Origin: Saccharicrinis sp050589685
GTDB lineage: Bacteria > Bacteroidota > Bacteroidia > Bacteroidales > Marinilabiliaceae
DNA length: 64,000 nucleotides
Assembly (NCBI RefSeq): GCF_050589685.1
Contig: NZ_JBNGOS010000003.1
Coordinates: forward strand, 62,001-126,000
Direction of reading: 5' to 3'
The notes under the pieces are model-generated. The model was not told the origin of the DNA. It did no database searches and saw only the letters and a list, made by a program, of their open reading frames with translations. Shown here piece by piece: positions 52,556-61,354 of the stretch. A program made the translations under genes and the position numbers. Numbering within the stretch: the stretch's first letter is position 1; each line of letters opens with the position of its first letter.

Positions 52556-54361
52556 CTATTCATCCCTCGTCTTGGGTTTCCTGTTTTTCTCCACAAAATC
52601 GTAAATATCAAAATCCTTCACATTCCATTCAACTGCATGTTCCCAGGTAGCTCTTAAAGTAATTTTATCGGGATAATAATATACCTGCTCGGGTTGCAAT
52701 TTTTCGGAATATTTACCGGTATCCCATACTCCATTTCTGTTTTTATCCAACACTAATTTCAACGTGTAAGTACCTGGATTAAGATATTGAAACCCTAACT
52801 TTCCCGATTTAGGAACATACTTCTGTTGTATCACGTTTTCGGAATTATCCTGTAACTGAACCAACCAATTATCGCCTGTTTGCTGCATCTTAATCAGCAA
52901 GGTACCATAAGAGTCCAGCTCTTTTACGGAAAACATTTTACCTATTGAATCACATTTCAGCCCATATATATCTTCAATGGCAGCAGAATCAATCGTTAGC
53001 AAATATTGAGCTCCCGGCGTCCATTTGGTAATGGTTCTAACCGAATACCGTCGTTTAAACAAAGAATCCTGCATAACCTCAAATTCTCTTTTTTCCCAGA
53101 GGGTATCCACTTTTTCCATGAGATGAATAGCGTTTACATTAAATTGCTTAACGGGTGTTGGCATTATAAAATTAAAGCTATTGTAAACATCAACCGACGA
53201 TGATGATTTACCTATCTTTAAGGTATTCACAACCTCTTCTGTTTTCTTGTTCCGTCTTCTGGCTTCCCTCTTTTTAGGCATGGTAAAATAATACATTTTA
53301 ACCGTATCATTCACAAGTGTCGGTTTGTTTAAACTATCCAGCCCCAAATAAGAATAAGCCATCGTAAGCGTATCTTTTTTATAAACCGTACTATCCGCTA
53401 TCCAAACAAACATGCTATCTTTCTTCATGGACGGTTCAAACACTGCCCAGTCCTTTTTCACCGATTCATCTAATACCGGTTGCAATTTAAAATCCTCCAA
53501 CGGAAGATTGAAAAAGAAAGCCAGGGTATTGGAATCTTTTCGTTCTTCACCCAATGAGTACTGCTCGGTACTTTCTTCTTTAAACAAGAAAAGCTTCAAA
53601 TCGTTGGGAGTATACACTAATTCTTCTTTAAACACGACTGAATCCGGAGCTATAGTATCGGGCATTTGCACGTACGCCATGGATGGCGAGATAATGGTAT
53701 CGTACCAGGCAATGTATTCTCCCGGTTGATCGAACATGTAGTTACTATTGCCGTCTTCAATGGCATAAATCCTATATTTTCCGGGGCTTAGGTTACGAAT
53801 GGCAAAATGCCCTTCATCATCTGTTTTCCCCAGACGTACCGGTACATCATGTGTAAAGGCCGTGTCGTTCAGATTTTTATGAGCCATCACCAAAGCACCT
53901 TCCACGGGAGACAGATCGTTCGCTTCCCATAAGTTACCCATAATAGCGAACGAATCCACCACTTCGCCGGTAGAAAAAGAAAACACAAACGACTCTATAG
54001 GATTTCCTTCGTTATTATCCTGAACAGCATCGGCAAAATCCAGCGTATACGTGGTATTGTCCTGAAGTACCTCCTCCTCGTCAAATTTTATGTTTAGCCT
54101 TTGGGCACGAGCATCAATCTTCGGTCTCTTTTTCAAGGGAGGTGACACCACAAATTTCTGATAAACATCGTCTAGCTTAATAATCTCATCGAATTCAATG
54201 GTTACCTGGTCTTTTTTGTAGTTTAAAGCATTGGGTTTCGGCGTGGATTTTTTGATCTTTGGAGGAGTTTCGTCCTTTGGGCCACCTGTAGGATAACCAG
54301 GGTTAGCACAGGAGTAAAACAGTATTATTACCGCAATCAACCCAAAAATATAATTTCGCAT
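52556..54361 (-). CDS. Ig-like (Big_5) domain lipoprotein
   Basis: A 601-residue lipoprotein (ILFYSC, Cys18). After CANPGYPTGGPKDETPPKI, a start shared by many Bacteroidota lipoproteins, comes a Big_5-type Ig-like domain (about 35-130: YKKDQVTIEFDEII ... NTTYTLDFADAVQDNNEGN), then a carboxypeptidase-regulatory-like beta domain (LGKTDDEGHFAIRNLSPGKYRIYAIEDGN) and a long beta-rich C-terminal half. It is probably an outer-membrane or periplasmic structural protein. It is divergent from the coiled-coil membrane protein gene. Function is not known. Confidence 0.8.
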   Translation of the reverse strand: MRNYIFGLIAVIILFYSCANPGYPTGGPKDETPPKIKKSTPKPNALNYKKDQVTIEFDEIIKLDDVYQKFVVSPPLKKRPKIDARAQRLNIKFDEEEVLQDNTTYTLDFADAVQDNNEGNPIESFVFSFSTGEVVDSFAIMGNLWEANDLSPVEGALVMAHKNLNDTAFTHDVPVRLGKTDDEGHFAIRNLSPGKYRIYAIEDGNSNYMFDQPGEYIAWYDTIISPSMAYVQMPDTIAPDSVVFKEELVYTPNDLKLFLFKEESTEQYSLGEERKDSNTLAFFFNLPLEDFKLQPVLDESVKKDWAVFEPSMKKDSMFVWIADSTVYKKDTLTMAYSYLGLDSLNKPTLVNDTVKMYYFTMPKKREARRRNKKTEEVVNTLKIGKSSSSVDVYNSFNFIMPTPVKQFNVNAIHLMEKVDTLWEKREFEVMQDSLFKRRYSVRTITKWTPGAQYLLTIDSAAIEDIYGLKCDSIGKMFSVKELDSYGTLLIKMQQTGDNWLVQLQDNSENVIQQKYVPKSGKLGFQYLNPGTYTLKLVLDKNRNGVWDTGKYSEKLQPEQVYYYPDKITLRATWEHAVEWNVKDFDIYDFVEKNRKPKTRDE

Positions 54362-54755
54362 TATTTAAAATATCTTAGTTCAATATAAGTGGCAAATTTA
54401 ATTCAATTATACATTCATCCTCTAAAATGATGAAAATAATATGATCCTGAAAATGTCTAACAACACTTTTGCACTTTTTGTCCGACCTTAATTGATATCA
54501 GACAGTGACCGAAGCATAATCAGCTGACGATTGAAAATGAAACAGATACGTTGATAAAATAAATAAAAATTTCTTTCATTTTAAATGTCCGGATCAATCC
54601 CGACAAAGCTTTGTTGCTCAAAGCTTTGTCACGCTATGGGCAAATTTGTCATTCTATGACAACAAATTTGGGATGATATAATTGCCCCCCGGTTATAAGT
54701 AATGCAGTAAAAATTTTAAATTTGCCGTTATTAAAATAATAGTACACACATAACA
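54362..54755. other. Divergent intergenic region with tandem palindromes
   Basis: About 394 bases with no supported gene. It contains the nested inverted repeats at 54602-54670 (listed separately) and a TAAATTTG -7-like box at 54717-54724, 32 bases before the coiled-coil protein start. The rest is AT-rich and without recognised signals. Confidence 0.5.
54602..54670. repeat. Two adjacent inverted repeats built from small palindromes
   Basis: Repeat one: GACAAAGCTTTG, loop TTGCT, CAAAGCTTTGTC (54602-54630), 12 perfect pairs. Repeat two: CAAATTTGTCAT, loop TCT, then ATGACA and ACAAATTTG (54641-54670) with a three-base bulge. Each arm holds a smaller palindrome (CAAAGCTTTG or CAAATTTG). This could be a REP-like dispersed element or a protein-binding array. 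Confidence 0.6.
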
Positions 54756-55652
54756 ATGGACAATACAGAAAACAATACACCACATAAATCGCACCAAACT
54801 ACCATAATTGTGGGGGTCATATCCCTGGTTCTGATTATCATATTAGGATTTCTTTATTTTAAAAACCGAAGCGAAATGAAGGTTTTGGTGGACGAGATGA
54901 TAGAGGAAAAGGAAATGTTAACCTATGAGTTTGAGAACCTGGCGCTAGATTACGACTCCTTACAAACCAACAGCGACACGCTAAATATCATGCTGGAAAA
55001 GGAACGTGAAAAGATTTCGCAGTTAATCGAAGAGATCCAGACCATAAAAGCTACCAACTCGTCTAAAATACGGGAATACAAAAAAGAACTCACCTCACTG
55101 CGAAAAGTACTTAAAAATTATGTGGTTCAGATAGATTCGCTCAACCAGAGTAACAAGGCCTTACAGGAAGAGAATCTGGAATACCGGAAAAAAGTATCCA
55201 ACATGCAGACCACCTACAGCAAATTGGAGGAGGTAAAAGAAACTTTGGAAAAGAAAGTAGAAGTAGCATCCAAACTGGAAACCTTTAATATGGAGGCGGA
55301 CGGGCTCAATTCCAAAGACCGGACGACCACCAGGTCATCCAGGGTTTCCAAAATAAGGATCTGTTTTTCTATTCAAAAAAATATTACGGCTGAGGTGGGT
55401 GAGAAAACCATTTATTTGAGAGTGTTAAGACCCGATGGCGCGCTGTTATATCATAGCAAAGATGATTTGTTCCAACACCAAAACAAAGAAATCAATTACT
55501 CATCGATGCGCACCATTGAGTACGGAGGCGAAGATGTGGATGTTTGCCTGTACTATCAAGTGGATGCCGGAGAGCTTACGAAAGGTGAATATATTGCCGA
55601 TATTTTCGCAGATGGCCATAACATTGGAACCATGACGTTTAATTTAAGGTAG
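54756..55652 (+). CDS. Membrane-anchored coiled-coil protein
   Basis: A 298-residue protein with a short cytoplasmic N terminus, one membrane helix at about 17-35 (TIIVGVISLVLIIILGFLYF), a long coiled coil at about 40-175 (heptads rich in Glu, Lys and Leu) and a C-terminal beta-type domain of about 100 residues (RICFSIQKNITAEVGEKTIYLRV). The topology puts the coiled coil in the periplasm. It is one base from the lytic transglycosylase gene, so both are surely co-expressed, which suggests a role in cell-wall work, perhaps as scaffold or spacer. I know no characterised homologue. The function is unknown. Confidence 0.72.
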   Translation: MDNTENNTPHKSHQTTIIVGVISLVLIIILGFLYFKNRSEMKVLVDEMIEEKEMLTYEFENLALDYDSLQTNSDTLNIMLEKEREKISQLIEEIQTIKATNSSKIREYKKELTSLRKVLKNYVVQIDSLNQSNKALQEENLEYRKKVSNMQTTYSKLEEVKETLEKKVEVASKLETFNMEADGLNSKDRTTTRSSRVSKIRICFSIQKNITAEVGEKTIYLRVLRPDGALLYHSKDDLFQHQNKEINYSSMRTIEYGGEDVDVCLYYQVDAGELTKGEYIADIFADGHNIGTMTFNLR

Positions 55653-55653
55653 A

Positions 55654-56835
55654 ATGAAGGATTTTTACTGTCGAATACATTTTCGTGTACTCTTAGTAGG
55701 GATTTTATTAATGTCCTATGGGTTAATAGTAACTGGACAAGAAAAAAACTTGCCCCAATTTCCCACATGGATGGTAGAAAAAAGAATGGAGGTTCTTAAC
55801 TATCAAACCCCTATCCAACTGGATTACAACGAGCACATTCAGGCTTATATTGACGTGTATACCGTAAAACGAAGGGAACACCTGGCCAACATCATCAGCC
55901 GCTCCAAACTATACTTTCCCCTGTTTGAAGAATATCTCGACAAATATAACCTACCACTCGAACTTAAATATCTGGCAGTCATAGAATCCGCCCTCGACCC
56001 AAGGGCCAAATCAAAATCAGGCGCTAAAGGCCTTTGGCAGTTTCTTTATCATTCCGGTAATATGTTTGGACTGAAGGTGACCACCTATATTGACGAACGC
56101 AGTGATCCCGTTTTGGCAACGGAAGCAGCTTGCCAATATTTAGAATACCTGTACCGGATTTTTGACGATTGGCAGTTGGCGTTGGCTGCCTATAACGGAG
56201 GTGCCGGCGTAGTGAAAAAGGCCATTGAACGATCGGGCGGCAAGACCAACTATTGGGAGCTACGCCCTTATCTCCCCTCCCAGGTAAAAGGATATGTACC
56301 TGCTTTTATTGCAGCAAATTATGCCATTGAATACCATTCTAATTATGATATTGAGGTAGCACCTGTCAAATTTAACTTCAATCAACTGGATACCGTCCTC
56401 GTACAACAAACCATTACGCTCAACAAAATATCGGAAGTGATAGGAATAAGCATGGATGACCTTACCTTTTTAAATCCGGCTTTTACGAAACAGACCATAC
56501 CTGTTAACAAAAAACCGGTATGCTTATTCCTTCCGAGGGAATACGTAAATATCTTTGTTAAAAAGGAGCCCTTGCTTTACCAAGGTGAAGAGCGAGTGCA
56601 AATAAACAGTAACAAACCGTCAAACTTTAAAACCATTCATACGGTTAGTAAAGGTGAATATTTCCATAAAATAGCCATTCAGCATGAATGCACCATTGAG
56701 GATATCATGAGATGGAACAACATAAAAGACAAAGATCTGCACCCGGGGCAAAAACTAACCGTATGGAAAAAAAAAGAGGCTCAAAATTTCTTTTTTATAA
56801 AGGACGAACTTGATCATTTGACAGAAGTAAATTAG
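55654..56835 (+). CDS. Lytic murein transglycosylase (GH23) with LysM domain
   Basis: A 393-residue exported MltD-like enzyme with a signal peptide ending VTGQE. The SLT/GH23 domain (about 95-230) has catalytic Glu in AVIESALDPRAKSKSGAKGLWQF, the GLxxxxxxDER-like VTTYIDERSDP and LALAAYNGGAGVVKKA. A LysM domain (about 330-375: HTVSKGEYFHKIAIQHECTIEDIMRWN) binds peptidoglycan; another degenerate LysM-like part precedes it. It cuts peptidoglycan with formation of anhydro-muropeptides in the periplasm. It follows the coiled-coil protein gene after one base. Confidence 0.92.
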   Translation: MKDFYCRIHFRVLLVGILLMSYGLIVTGQEKNLPQFPTWMVEKRMEVLNYQTPIQLDYNEHIQAYIDVYTVKRREHLANIISRSKLYFPLFEEYLDKYNLPLELKYLAVIESALDPRAKSKSGAKGLWQFLYHSGNMFGLKVTTYIDERSDPVLATEAACQYLEYLYRIFDDWQLALAAYNGGAGVVKKAIERSGGKTNYWELRPYLPSQVKGYVPAFIAANYAIEYHSNYDIEVAPVKFNFNQLDTVLVQQTITLNKISEVIGISMDDLTFLNPAFTKQTIPVNKKPVCLFLPREYVNIFVKKEPLLYQGEERVQINSNKPSNFKTIHTVSKGEYFHKIAIQHECTIEDIMRWNNIKDKDLHPGQKLTVWKKKEAQNFFFIKDELDHLTEVN

Positions 56836-56881
56836 TGTTACAAGAAGTTTATAGTAAAAAACAGATATTAAATTTAAAAAT

Positions 56882-57883
56882 ATGAAACAATTAGTTTATT
56901 TGTTATTTATTTTATCCATAATAACCACCAGTTGCAAAACAAAACCCAATTCGCATAAACCAAACCCTTCGGGCAACGCAGGTGTCATGATTATAGTCAT
57001 GAACGATGTGGTAAAGAAGACCGAAGCCGGGAAAAAATTATGGGACATGATGGTGCAGCCTATGATTGGTTTGCCGCAAGAGGAACCCATGTTTGATGTT
57101 TCGGTTATCCCGCACAGGTCGTTATCCGACTTTATGAAAACCTACCGGAATATTGTAGTAGTGGAAGTGGGTGAAAATGTTAAAAAAGAAGGTATTTATT
57201 TCCATACGGGCACTTGGGCCAAACAACAGGCCCTGGTACGTATTTATGCCAAGGACGATGCCTCCATGCAAAAATTAGTGGAGGAAAACGAATTAAAGCT
57301 GGTAGGTTTTTTCGCTAAAGCCGAACGGGAGCGCTTAACTAAATATTTCAAAACTACTTTTAACAAAGAGCTGAAAAATAAAGTAAAGGAAAAATTTGGG
57401 ATATCCATTGAAGTCCCTCTCGACTTTAGCCTAAGAAAAGAAGTGGACGGTTTTTTATGGATGTCGCAAGAAACCAGCATTTCTAGTTTAGGATTGTTGA
57501 TATATGAAATTGATTACGTTGGCGAAGGAAGCTTCTCAAAAGAGTATCTGTTAAACAAGCGGGACGAAACAATGATGAAAAATGTTCCCGGCCCGTCGGC
57601 GGGTTCCTACATGACAACGGAACATCAATTCCCTATTAACTATCAAGTAATTAAAACACCTGCCGACTCAAACACCGTAGTGCTTCGCGGTTTATGGAAA
57701 GTACAAGGCGATATGATGGGTGGCCCATTCATTACCATGGTGCATCACAACACCAAACGCAATAAGCTGATCATTACGGAAGGTTATTCTTACAATCCTC
57801 AAAAACCCAAAAAAAGAAATATGGTTCGTCAGTTAGAAGCCATTTTATACTCGTATGCACCAGTTAAAAAGGAACAACCATGA
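56882..57883 (+). CDS. DUF4837 family lipoprotein
   Basis: A 333-residue lipoprotein (ITTSC, Cys18) of the DUF4837 family, which is nearly confined to Bacteroidota. Typical stretches are the early MIIVMNDVVKKTEAGKKLWDMM and PMIGLPQEEPMFDVSVIPHRSLSDFM, then VPLDFSLRKEVDGFLWMSQET and a C-terminal GLWKVQGDMMGGPFITM. Function is unknown. Its last four bases overlap the next gene in ATGA, so both are translated together. It follows the transglycosylase gene by 46 bases, suggesting an envelope-related operon. Confidence 0.85.
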   Translation: MKQLVYLLFILSIITTSCKTKPNSHKPNPSGNAGVMIIVMNDVVKKTEAGKKLWDMMVQPMIGLPQEEPMFDVSVIPHRSLSDFMKTYRNIVVVEVGENVKKEGIYFHTGTWAKQQALVRIYAKDDASMQKLVEENELKLVGFFAKAERERLTKYFKTTFNKELKNKVKEKFGISIEVPLDFSLRKEVDGFLWMSQETSISSLGLLIYEIDYVGEGSFSKEYLLNKRDETMMKNVPGPSAGSYMTTEHQFPINYQVIKTPADSNTVVLRGLWKVQGDMMGGPFITMVHHNTKRNKLIITEGYSYNPQKPKKRNMVRQLEAILYSYAPVKKEQP

Positions 57884-58278
57884 ACTTCCCTGCAACATCG
57901 CGAGCCGATTTACAACAGGCTTCCCGTAAAAATGAGCTTATTGTTGAAACCGGAAGGCAGATTCAAAAAGATTTTGGCGAGTTCGGACTGGAAATACATT
58001 TCTCGGGAAAAGCAGAAATTTTTTATGAAGAATTGTTCGAACAGATGAAAGTTCATGTGGCATCATTAATTTCGGACAGTCAGGATCGCTTCATGCATTT
58101 CCTGTATCGTATCGATATTAGCGAAAAACAAATAATGCTGTACGAACAAGAAATGCAGGACAGTGATTATAGCGAGGTTTTAACCGAGTTAATCATTCAC
58201 CGCGAACTAAAAAAAGTGATAACCCGCGATTATTTCAGGCAACAAAACAGTAACCGCGACCGGTTGGAATTAGATTAG
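57880..58278 (+). CDS. Hypothetical protein coupled to DUF4837 gene
   Basis: A 132-residue soluble protein with no signal peptide or membrane helix. It is mostly helical, with LFEQMKVHVASLISDSQDRFMHFLYRIDISE, then a Met/Glu-rich segment and a C-terminal Arg/Asn-rich tail. I do not recognise a family. The stop/start overlap with the DUF4837 lipoprotein gene and the constant order before the leucyl aminopeptidase suggest it belongs to this operon. The cytoplasmic location makes direct contact with the lipoprotein unlikely, so its link may be only transcriptional. Confidence 0.6.
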   Translation: MNFPATSRADLQQASRKNELIVETGRQIQKDFGEFGLEIHFSGKAEIFYEELFEQMKVHVASLISDSQDRFMHFLYRIDISEKQIMLYEQEMQDSDYSEVLTELIIHRELKKVITRDYFRQQNSNRDRLELD

Positions 58279-58342
58279 GAGAACAATCCAGTTATAAATA
58301 CGTTCTTCCATACTGAATACTGAACTACATTAAACAAAGCAT

Positions 58343-59779
58343 ATGCATCCTATAATAAAAAACGCTATTGACATCAACCACGAAAAACACTTAGTTTTTT
58401 TGGTGAATGATTTATCCACATTAAGCGATTTTAAATTCTCCGAAGAAGAGATTGAATATATCCAGAGCAAAACCGCTAAGGAAAAAACCCTGGTTCATAT
58501 AAACCGACTGTCGCAACAGGTTTTTATCCGTTTCACCAACCAACAAGGAAACGAAGAAAACGAGAAAATACGAAAGGACGGTAACGCTATCTTCAAGAAA
58601 CTCAAAGCTGAAGAAGTTTCGGAATTTTCATTGATAGACCTTATCGGCAACAAAAACCAAGCCCTGGCATTGGCGGAAGGAATTGCCTTGAGCGCCTATA
58701 GTTTTGTGAGGTACAAAACGGAAAAGAAAGACGAGGAATTTGAACTGAAAGAAATTAACATTGCGAGTACTGCAGTTACCGGATGCGAAATCAACGAATT
58801 AAACAATATCATTGAATCCGTATTTCTAACGCGCGATTTGGTAAACCAACCGGTCGACAAACTCAATGCTACACAATTAGCCGATTTTATCCTCAATCAG
58901 TCGGGGAAAGATGGTTTTAACGCTGAAGTTTTCAACATAGCCAAGATAGAAGCGCTTAAATTTGGTGGGCTATTGGCGGTTAACAAAGGAAGCATTGACC
59001 CTCCTACTTTTTCAGTAATGGAGTGGAAACCGGAGGATGCAGTCAATGAGAAACCATATGTACTGGTGGGTAAGGGAGTTGTTTTTGATACTGGCGGCAT
59101 TAACCTAAAAACCCCACCTGGAAGTTTAGATACGATGAAATGCGATATGGGCGGGGCAGCCTCTGTAATAGGAACGATGATGGCCATTTCCAAAAACAAG
59201 CTTCCGGTTCATGTGATTGGATTGGTTCCTGCCACCGATAATCGGCCCGGCAAAAATGCCTACGTTCCCGGTGACATCCTAACCATGCACAACGGATTAA
59301 CGGTTGAAGTATTAAATACTGATGCTGAAGGAAGGCTGATTTTGGCCGATGCCCTGAGCTATGCCAACAAATACGAACCGGAACTGGTAATTGACCTGGC
59401 CACCTTGACAGGCTCTGCGGTAATGGCTATTGGTGAGTATGGTACCGTTGCTATGGGAACTGCGGATGAGAAGACATTTAACGAATTGGAAAAAACTGGA
59501 TTTGAAACGCACGAGAGAATCGTTAAATTTCCGTTCTGGAGCGATTATGATGAGTTAATAAAATCGGATATTGCAGACATTAAAAACCTTGGGGGAAGAG
59601 AAGCTGGCTCCATCACGGCGGGTAAATTCCTGTCGAAATTTGTGGATTATCCTTGGGTACATTTAGATATTGCAGGTCCGGCATTTCATTTATCAGAGAG
59701 CAGCTATCGCGGAAAAGGAGCTTCCGGAGTTGGTGTTCGTTTGTTATATCAGTTTTTCAAAGCAAAAACAAAAAAATAG
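58343..59779 (+). CDS. pepA: Leucyl aminopeptidase, M17 family
   Basis: A 478-residue cytoplasmic metallo-aminopeptidase. Two metal-binding and catalytic signatures are intact: VGKGVVFDTGGINLKTP with metal Lys and Asp, and NTDAEGRLILADAL with Asp and Glu ligands and the Arg. The preceding GGAASVIGTM and C-terminal LHLDIAGPAF-type stretch (HLDIAGPAFHL) complete the active site. It removes N-terminal residues, preferring Leu, in peptide turnover. The N-terminal 140 residues are less conserved, as usual. It may be the end of the envelope operon or a unit of its own. Confidence 0.95.
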   Translation: MHPIIKNAIDINHEKHLVFLVNDLSTLSDFKFSEEEIEYIQSKTAKEKTLVHINRLSQQVFIRFTNQQGNEENEKIRKDGNAIFKKLKAEEVSEFSLIDLIGNKNQALALAEGIALSAYSFVRYKTEKKDEEFELKEINIASTAVTGCEINELNNIIESVFLTRDLVNQPVDKLNATQLADFILNQSGKDGFNAEVFNIAKIEALKFGGLLAVNKGSIDPPTFSVMEWKPEDAVNEKPYVLVGKGVVFDTGGINLKTPPGSLDTMKCDMGGAASVIGTMMAISKNKLPVHVIGLVPATDNRPGKNAYVPGDILTMHNGLTVEVLNTDAEGRLILADALSYANKYEPELVIDLATLTGSAVMAIGEYGTVAMGTADEKTFNELEKTGFETHERIVKFPFWSDYDELIKSDIADIKNLGGREAGSITAGKFLSKFVDYPWVHLDIAGPAFHLSESSYRGKGASGVGVRLLYQFFKAKTKK

Positions 59780-59890
59780 CCTTTTAACCGGATAGTTCCG
59801 CAAAAATGGCGATATTTAAGCCCCACCAGATATTTATGGAGGAAGACAATACGTGAAAAGGATTAATTACTGGCTGTAAAAAAAGAATTC

Positions 59891-60991
59891 ATGAGGACAG
59901 ATAAAATAAGATTGGGAATAACCCACGGCGATATAAACGGAATTGGTTACGAGATTATATTCAAGGCGTTGAGCGATATCAGAATGTTTGATATGTGCAC
60001 ACCAATTGTTTACGGTTCGTCGAAGGTAGCTGCTTATCACCGCAAAACTTTAAACATTTCAAACTTTAGCCTTAACAACATAAAAACAGCGGATGAGGCA
60101 CATCCCAAACGTGCCAACATCATCAACTGCGTAGACGACAGTGTAAGGGTTGAACTGGGCAAAGCAACTAAAATGGGTGGTGAAGCGGCATACGCCGCAC
60201 TAAGTAAAGCTGTTTCCGACCTTAAAGAAAAGAAAATTGACGTGCTGGTTACAGCGCCCATTCACAAAAAAAATATTCAGTCGGATGACTTTAAGTTTCC
60301 GGGACATACGGAATACCTGGAAGCTGAATTTGGTACCAGTGGTTCTTTGATGTTGTTAATCAGCGATGTATTAAAAGTAGGCGTGGTTACAGGTCACATC
60401 CCCTTAAACGATGTATCAAAAAACATCACAAAGGAAAAAATTGTCAGCAAGCTAAAAATCCTAAATAAATCGTTAAGGGAAGATTTTACCATCAGAAAAC
60501 CCAGGATCGCAGTTTTGGGTCTTAACCCGCATGCGGGAGACGAAGGATTAATCGGTAAGGAGGAACAAGACGTGATTATTCTTGCCATTGAAGAAGCCAA
60601 AAACAAAGGCATCATGGCGCTTGGCCCCTACCCGGCCGATGGATTGTTCGGGTCAAATAACCTTTCAAAGTTCGATGCCATATTGGCGATGTACCACGAC
60701 CAAGGATTAATACCATTTAAAACTATCTCATTCTCATCTGGAGTCAATTTCACGGCTGGCCTTCCTGTTGTCAGAACTTCGCCCGACCATGGAACAGCAT
60801 TTGAAATTGCCGGGCAAGGCAAGGCGGATGAGGAATCGTTTAGGCAGGCGGTTTATTCGGCTATCGATATTTACAGGAATAGAAAATCCCATAAAGAATT
60901 ATCGAAAAACCCGCTCCGATCCTACGACATCAGTAAAATGGACGATAAGTTGGATGACAGGGTTCCCAGCGAAGAAGAAGGACAACGTTAA
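59891..60991 (+). CDS. pdxA: 4-hydroxythreonine-4-phosphate dehydrogenase
   Basis: A 366-residue enzyme of the DXP-dependent pyridoxal phosphate pathway that oxidises 4-phosphohydroxy-L-threonine. ITHGDINGIGYEI is the N-terminal signature, VTAPIHKKNIQ and FPGHTEYLEAEF hold substrate and metal-binding residues, and LNPHAGDEGLIGKEEQD and MYHDQGLIPFK the rest of the active site (with metal His and Asp). About 35 acidic or polar residues extend the C terminus beyond the typical length. PdxJ or other pdx genes are not in the window. Confidence 0.95.
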   Translation: MRTDKIRLGITHGDINGIGYEIIFKALSDIRMFDMCTPIVYGSSKVAAYHRKTLNISNFSLNNIKTADEAHPKRANIINCVDDSVRVELGKATKMGGEAAYAALSKAVSDLKEKKIDVLVTAPIHKKNIQSDDFKFPGHTEYLEAEFGTSGSLMLLISDVLKVGVVTGHIPLNDVSKNITKEKIVSKLKILNKSLREDFTIRKPRIAVLGLNPHAGDEGLIGKEEQDVIILAIEEAKNKGIMALGPYPADGLFGSNNLSKFDAILAMYHDQGLIPFKTISFSSGVNFTAGLPVVRTSPDHGTAFEIAGQGKADEESFRQAVYSAIDIYRNRKSHKELSKNPLRSYDISKMDDKLDDRVPSEEEGQR

Positions 60992-61159
60992 GGTACGTCA
61001 TCCACTGTTGGCCATCTGCATCACAACTGCCAGTTTATTTACAAACCGCTTGCGAAAAACCCAAAAGTAGTTTGTTGGATAATTTCAAAACAAAATTTGC
61101 ATTTGAACGTATTATTTTAAGCCGATACAACAAGAACTATTTATTATCCGAGATCGGCT

Positions 61160-61184
61160 GTTAGAAAATACAGTATTTTCTAAC
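61160..61184. repeat. Perfect 25-bp palindrome
   Basis: GTTAGAAAATAC, central A, then GTATTTTCTAAC: 12 bases on each side pair without mismatch. It could be a terminator stem, a protein-binding site or the end of a degraded element; no T-tract follows. Confidence 0.6.
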
Positions 61185-61338
61185 GCCAGCAGGCTTTTGC
61201 CGTCCCGATAGAAAATCTTACTAATCAGTTTTCCGAAACGATTAGATTTTTCTTATTGGAATTTCTCAATGGGTATTTACAAATGATAATTTTGGGATTA
61301 TCTTAAATTTTTTCAATAAATTAGTGCTAACAACGAAC

Positions 61339-61345
61339 AAGGAGG
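61339..61345 (+). promoter_or_regulatory. Strong Shine-Dalgarno sequence before the second transglycosylase gene
   Basis: AAGGAGG lies nine bases before ATG 61355. Full-length Shine-Dalgarno sequences are uncommon in Bacteroidota, where most genes here lack one, so this gene may be translated at an unusual rate. Confidence 0.6.
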
Positions 61346-61354
61346 GGATAAACC

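Larger units (their letters stand above)
60992..61354. other. Intergenic region with hairpins and a perfect 25-bp palindrome
   Basis: About 363 bases without a supported gene. AGCCGAT near 61121 pairs with ATCGGCT at about 61153-61159; the perfect palindrome at 61160-61184 follows at once; further on CTAATC and GATTAG (about 61220-61245) form another stem. TAATTTTG at 61287-61294 is a candidate -7 box for the downstream transglycosylase gene. Confidence 0.5.
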
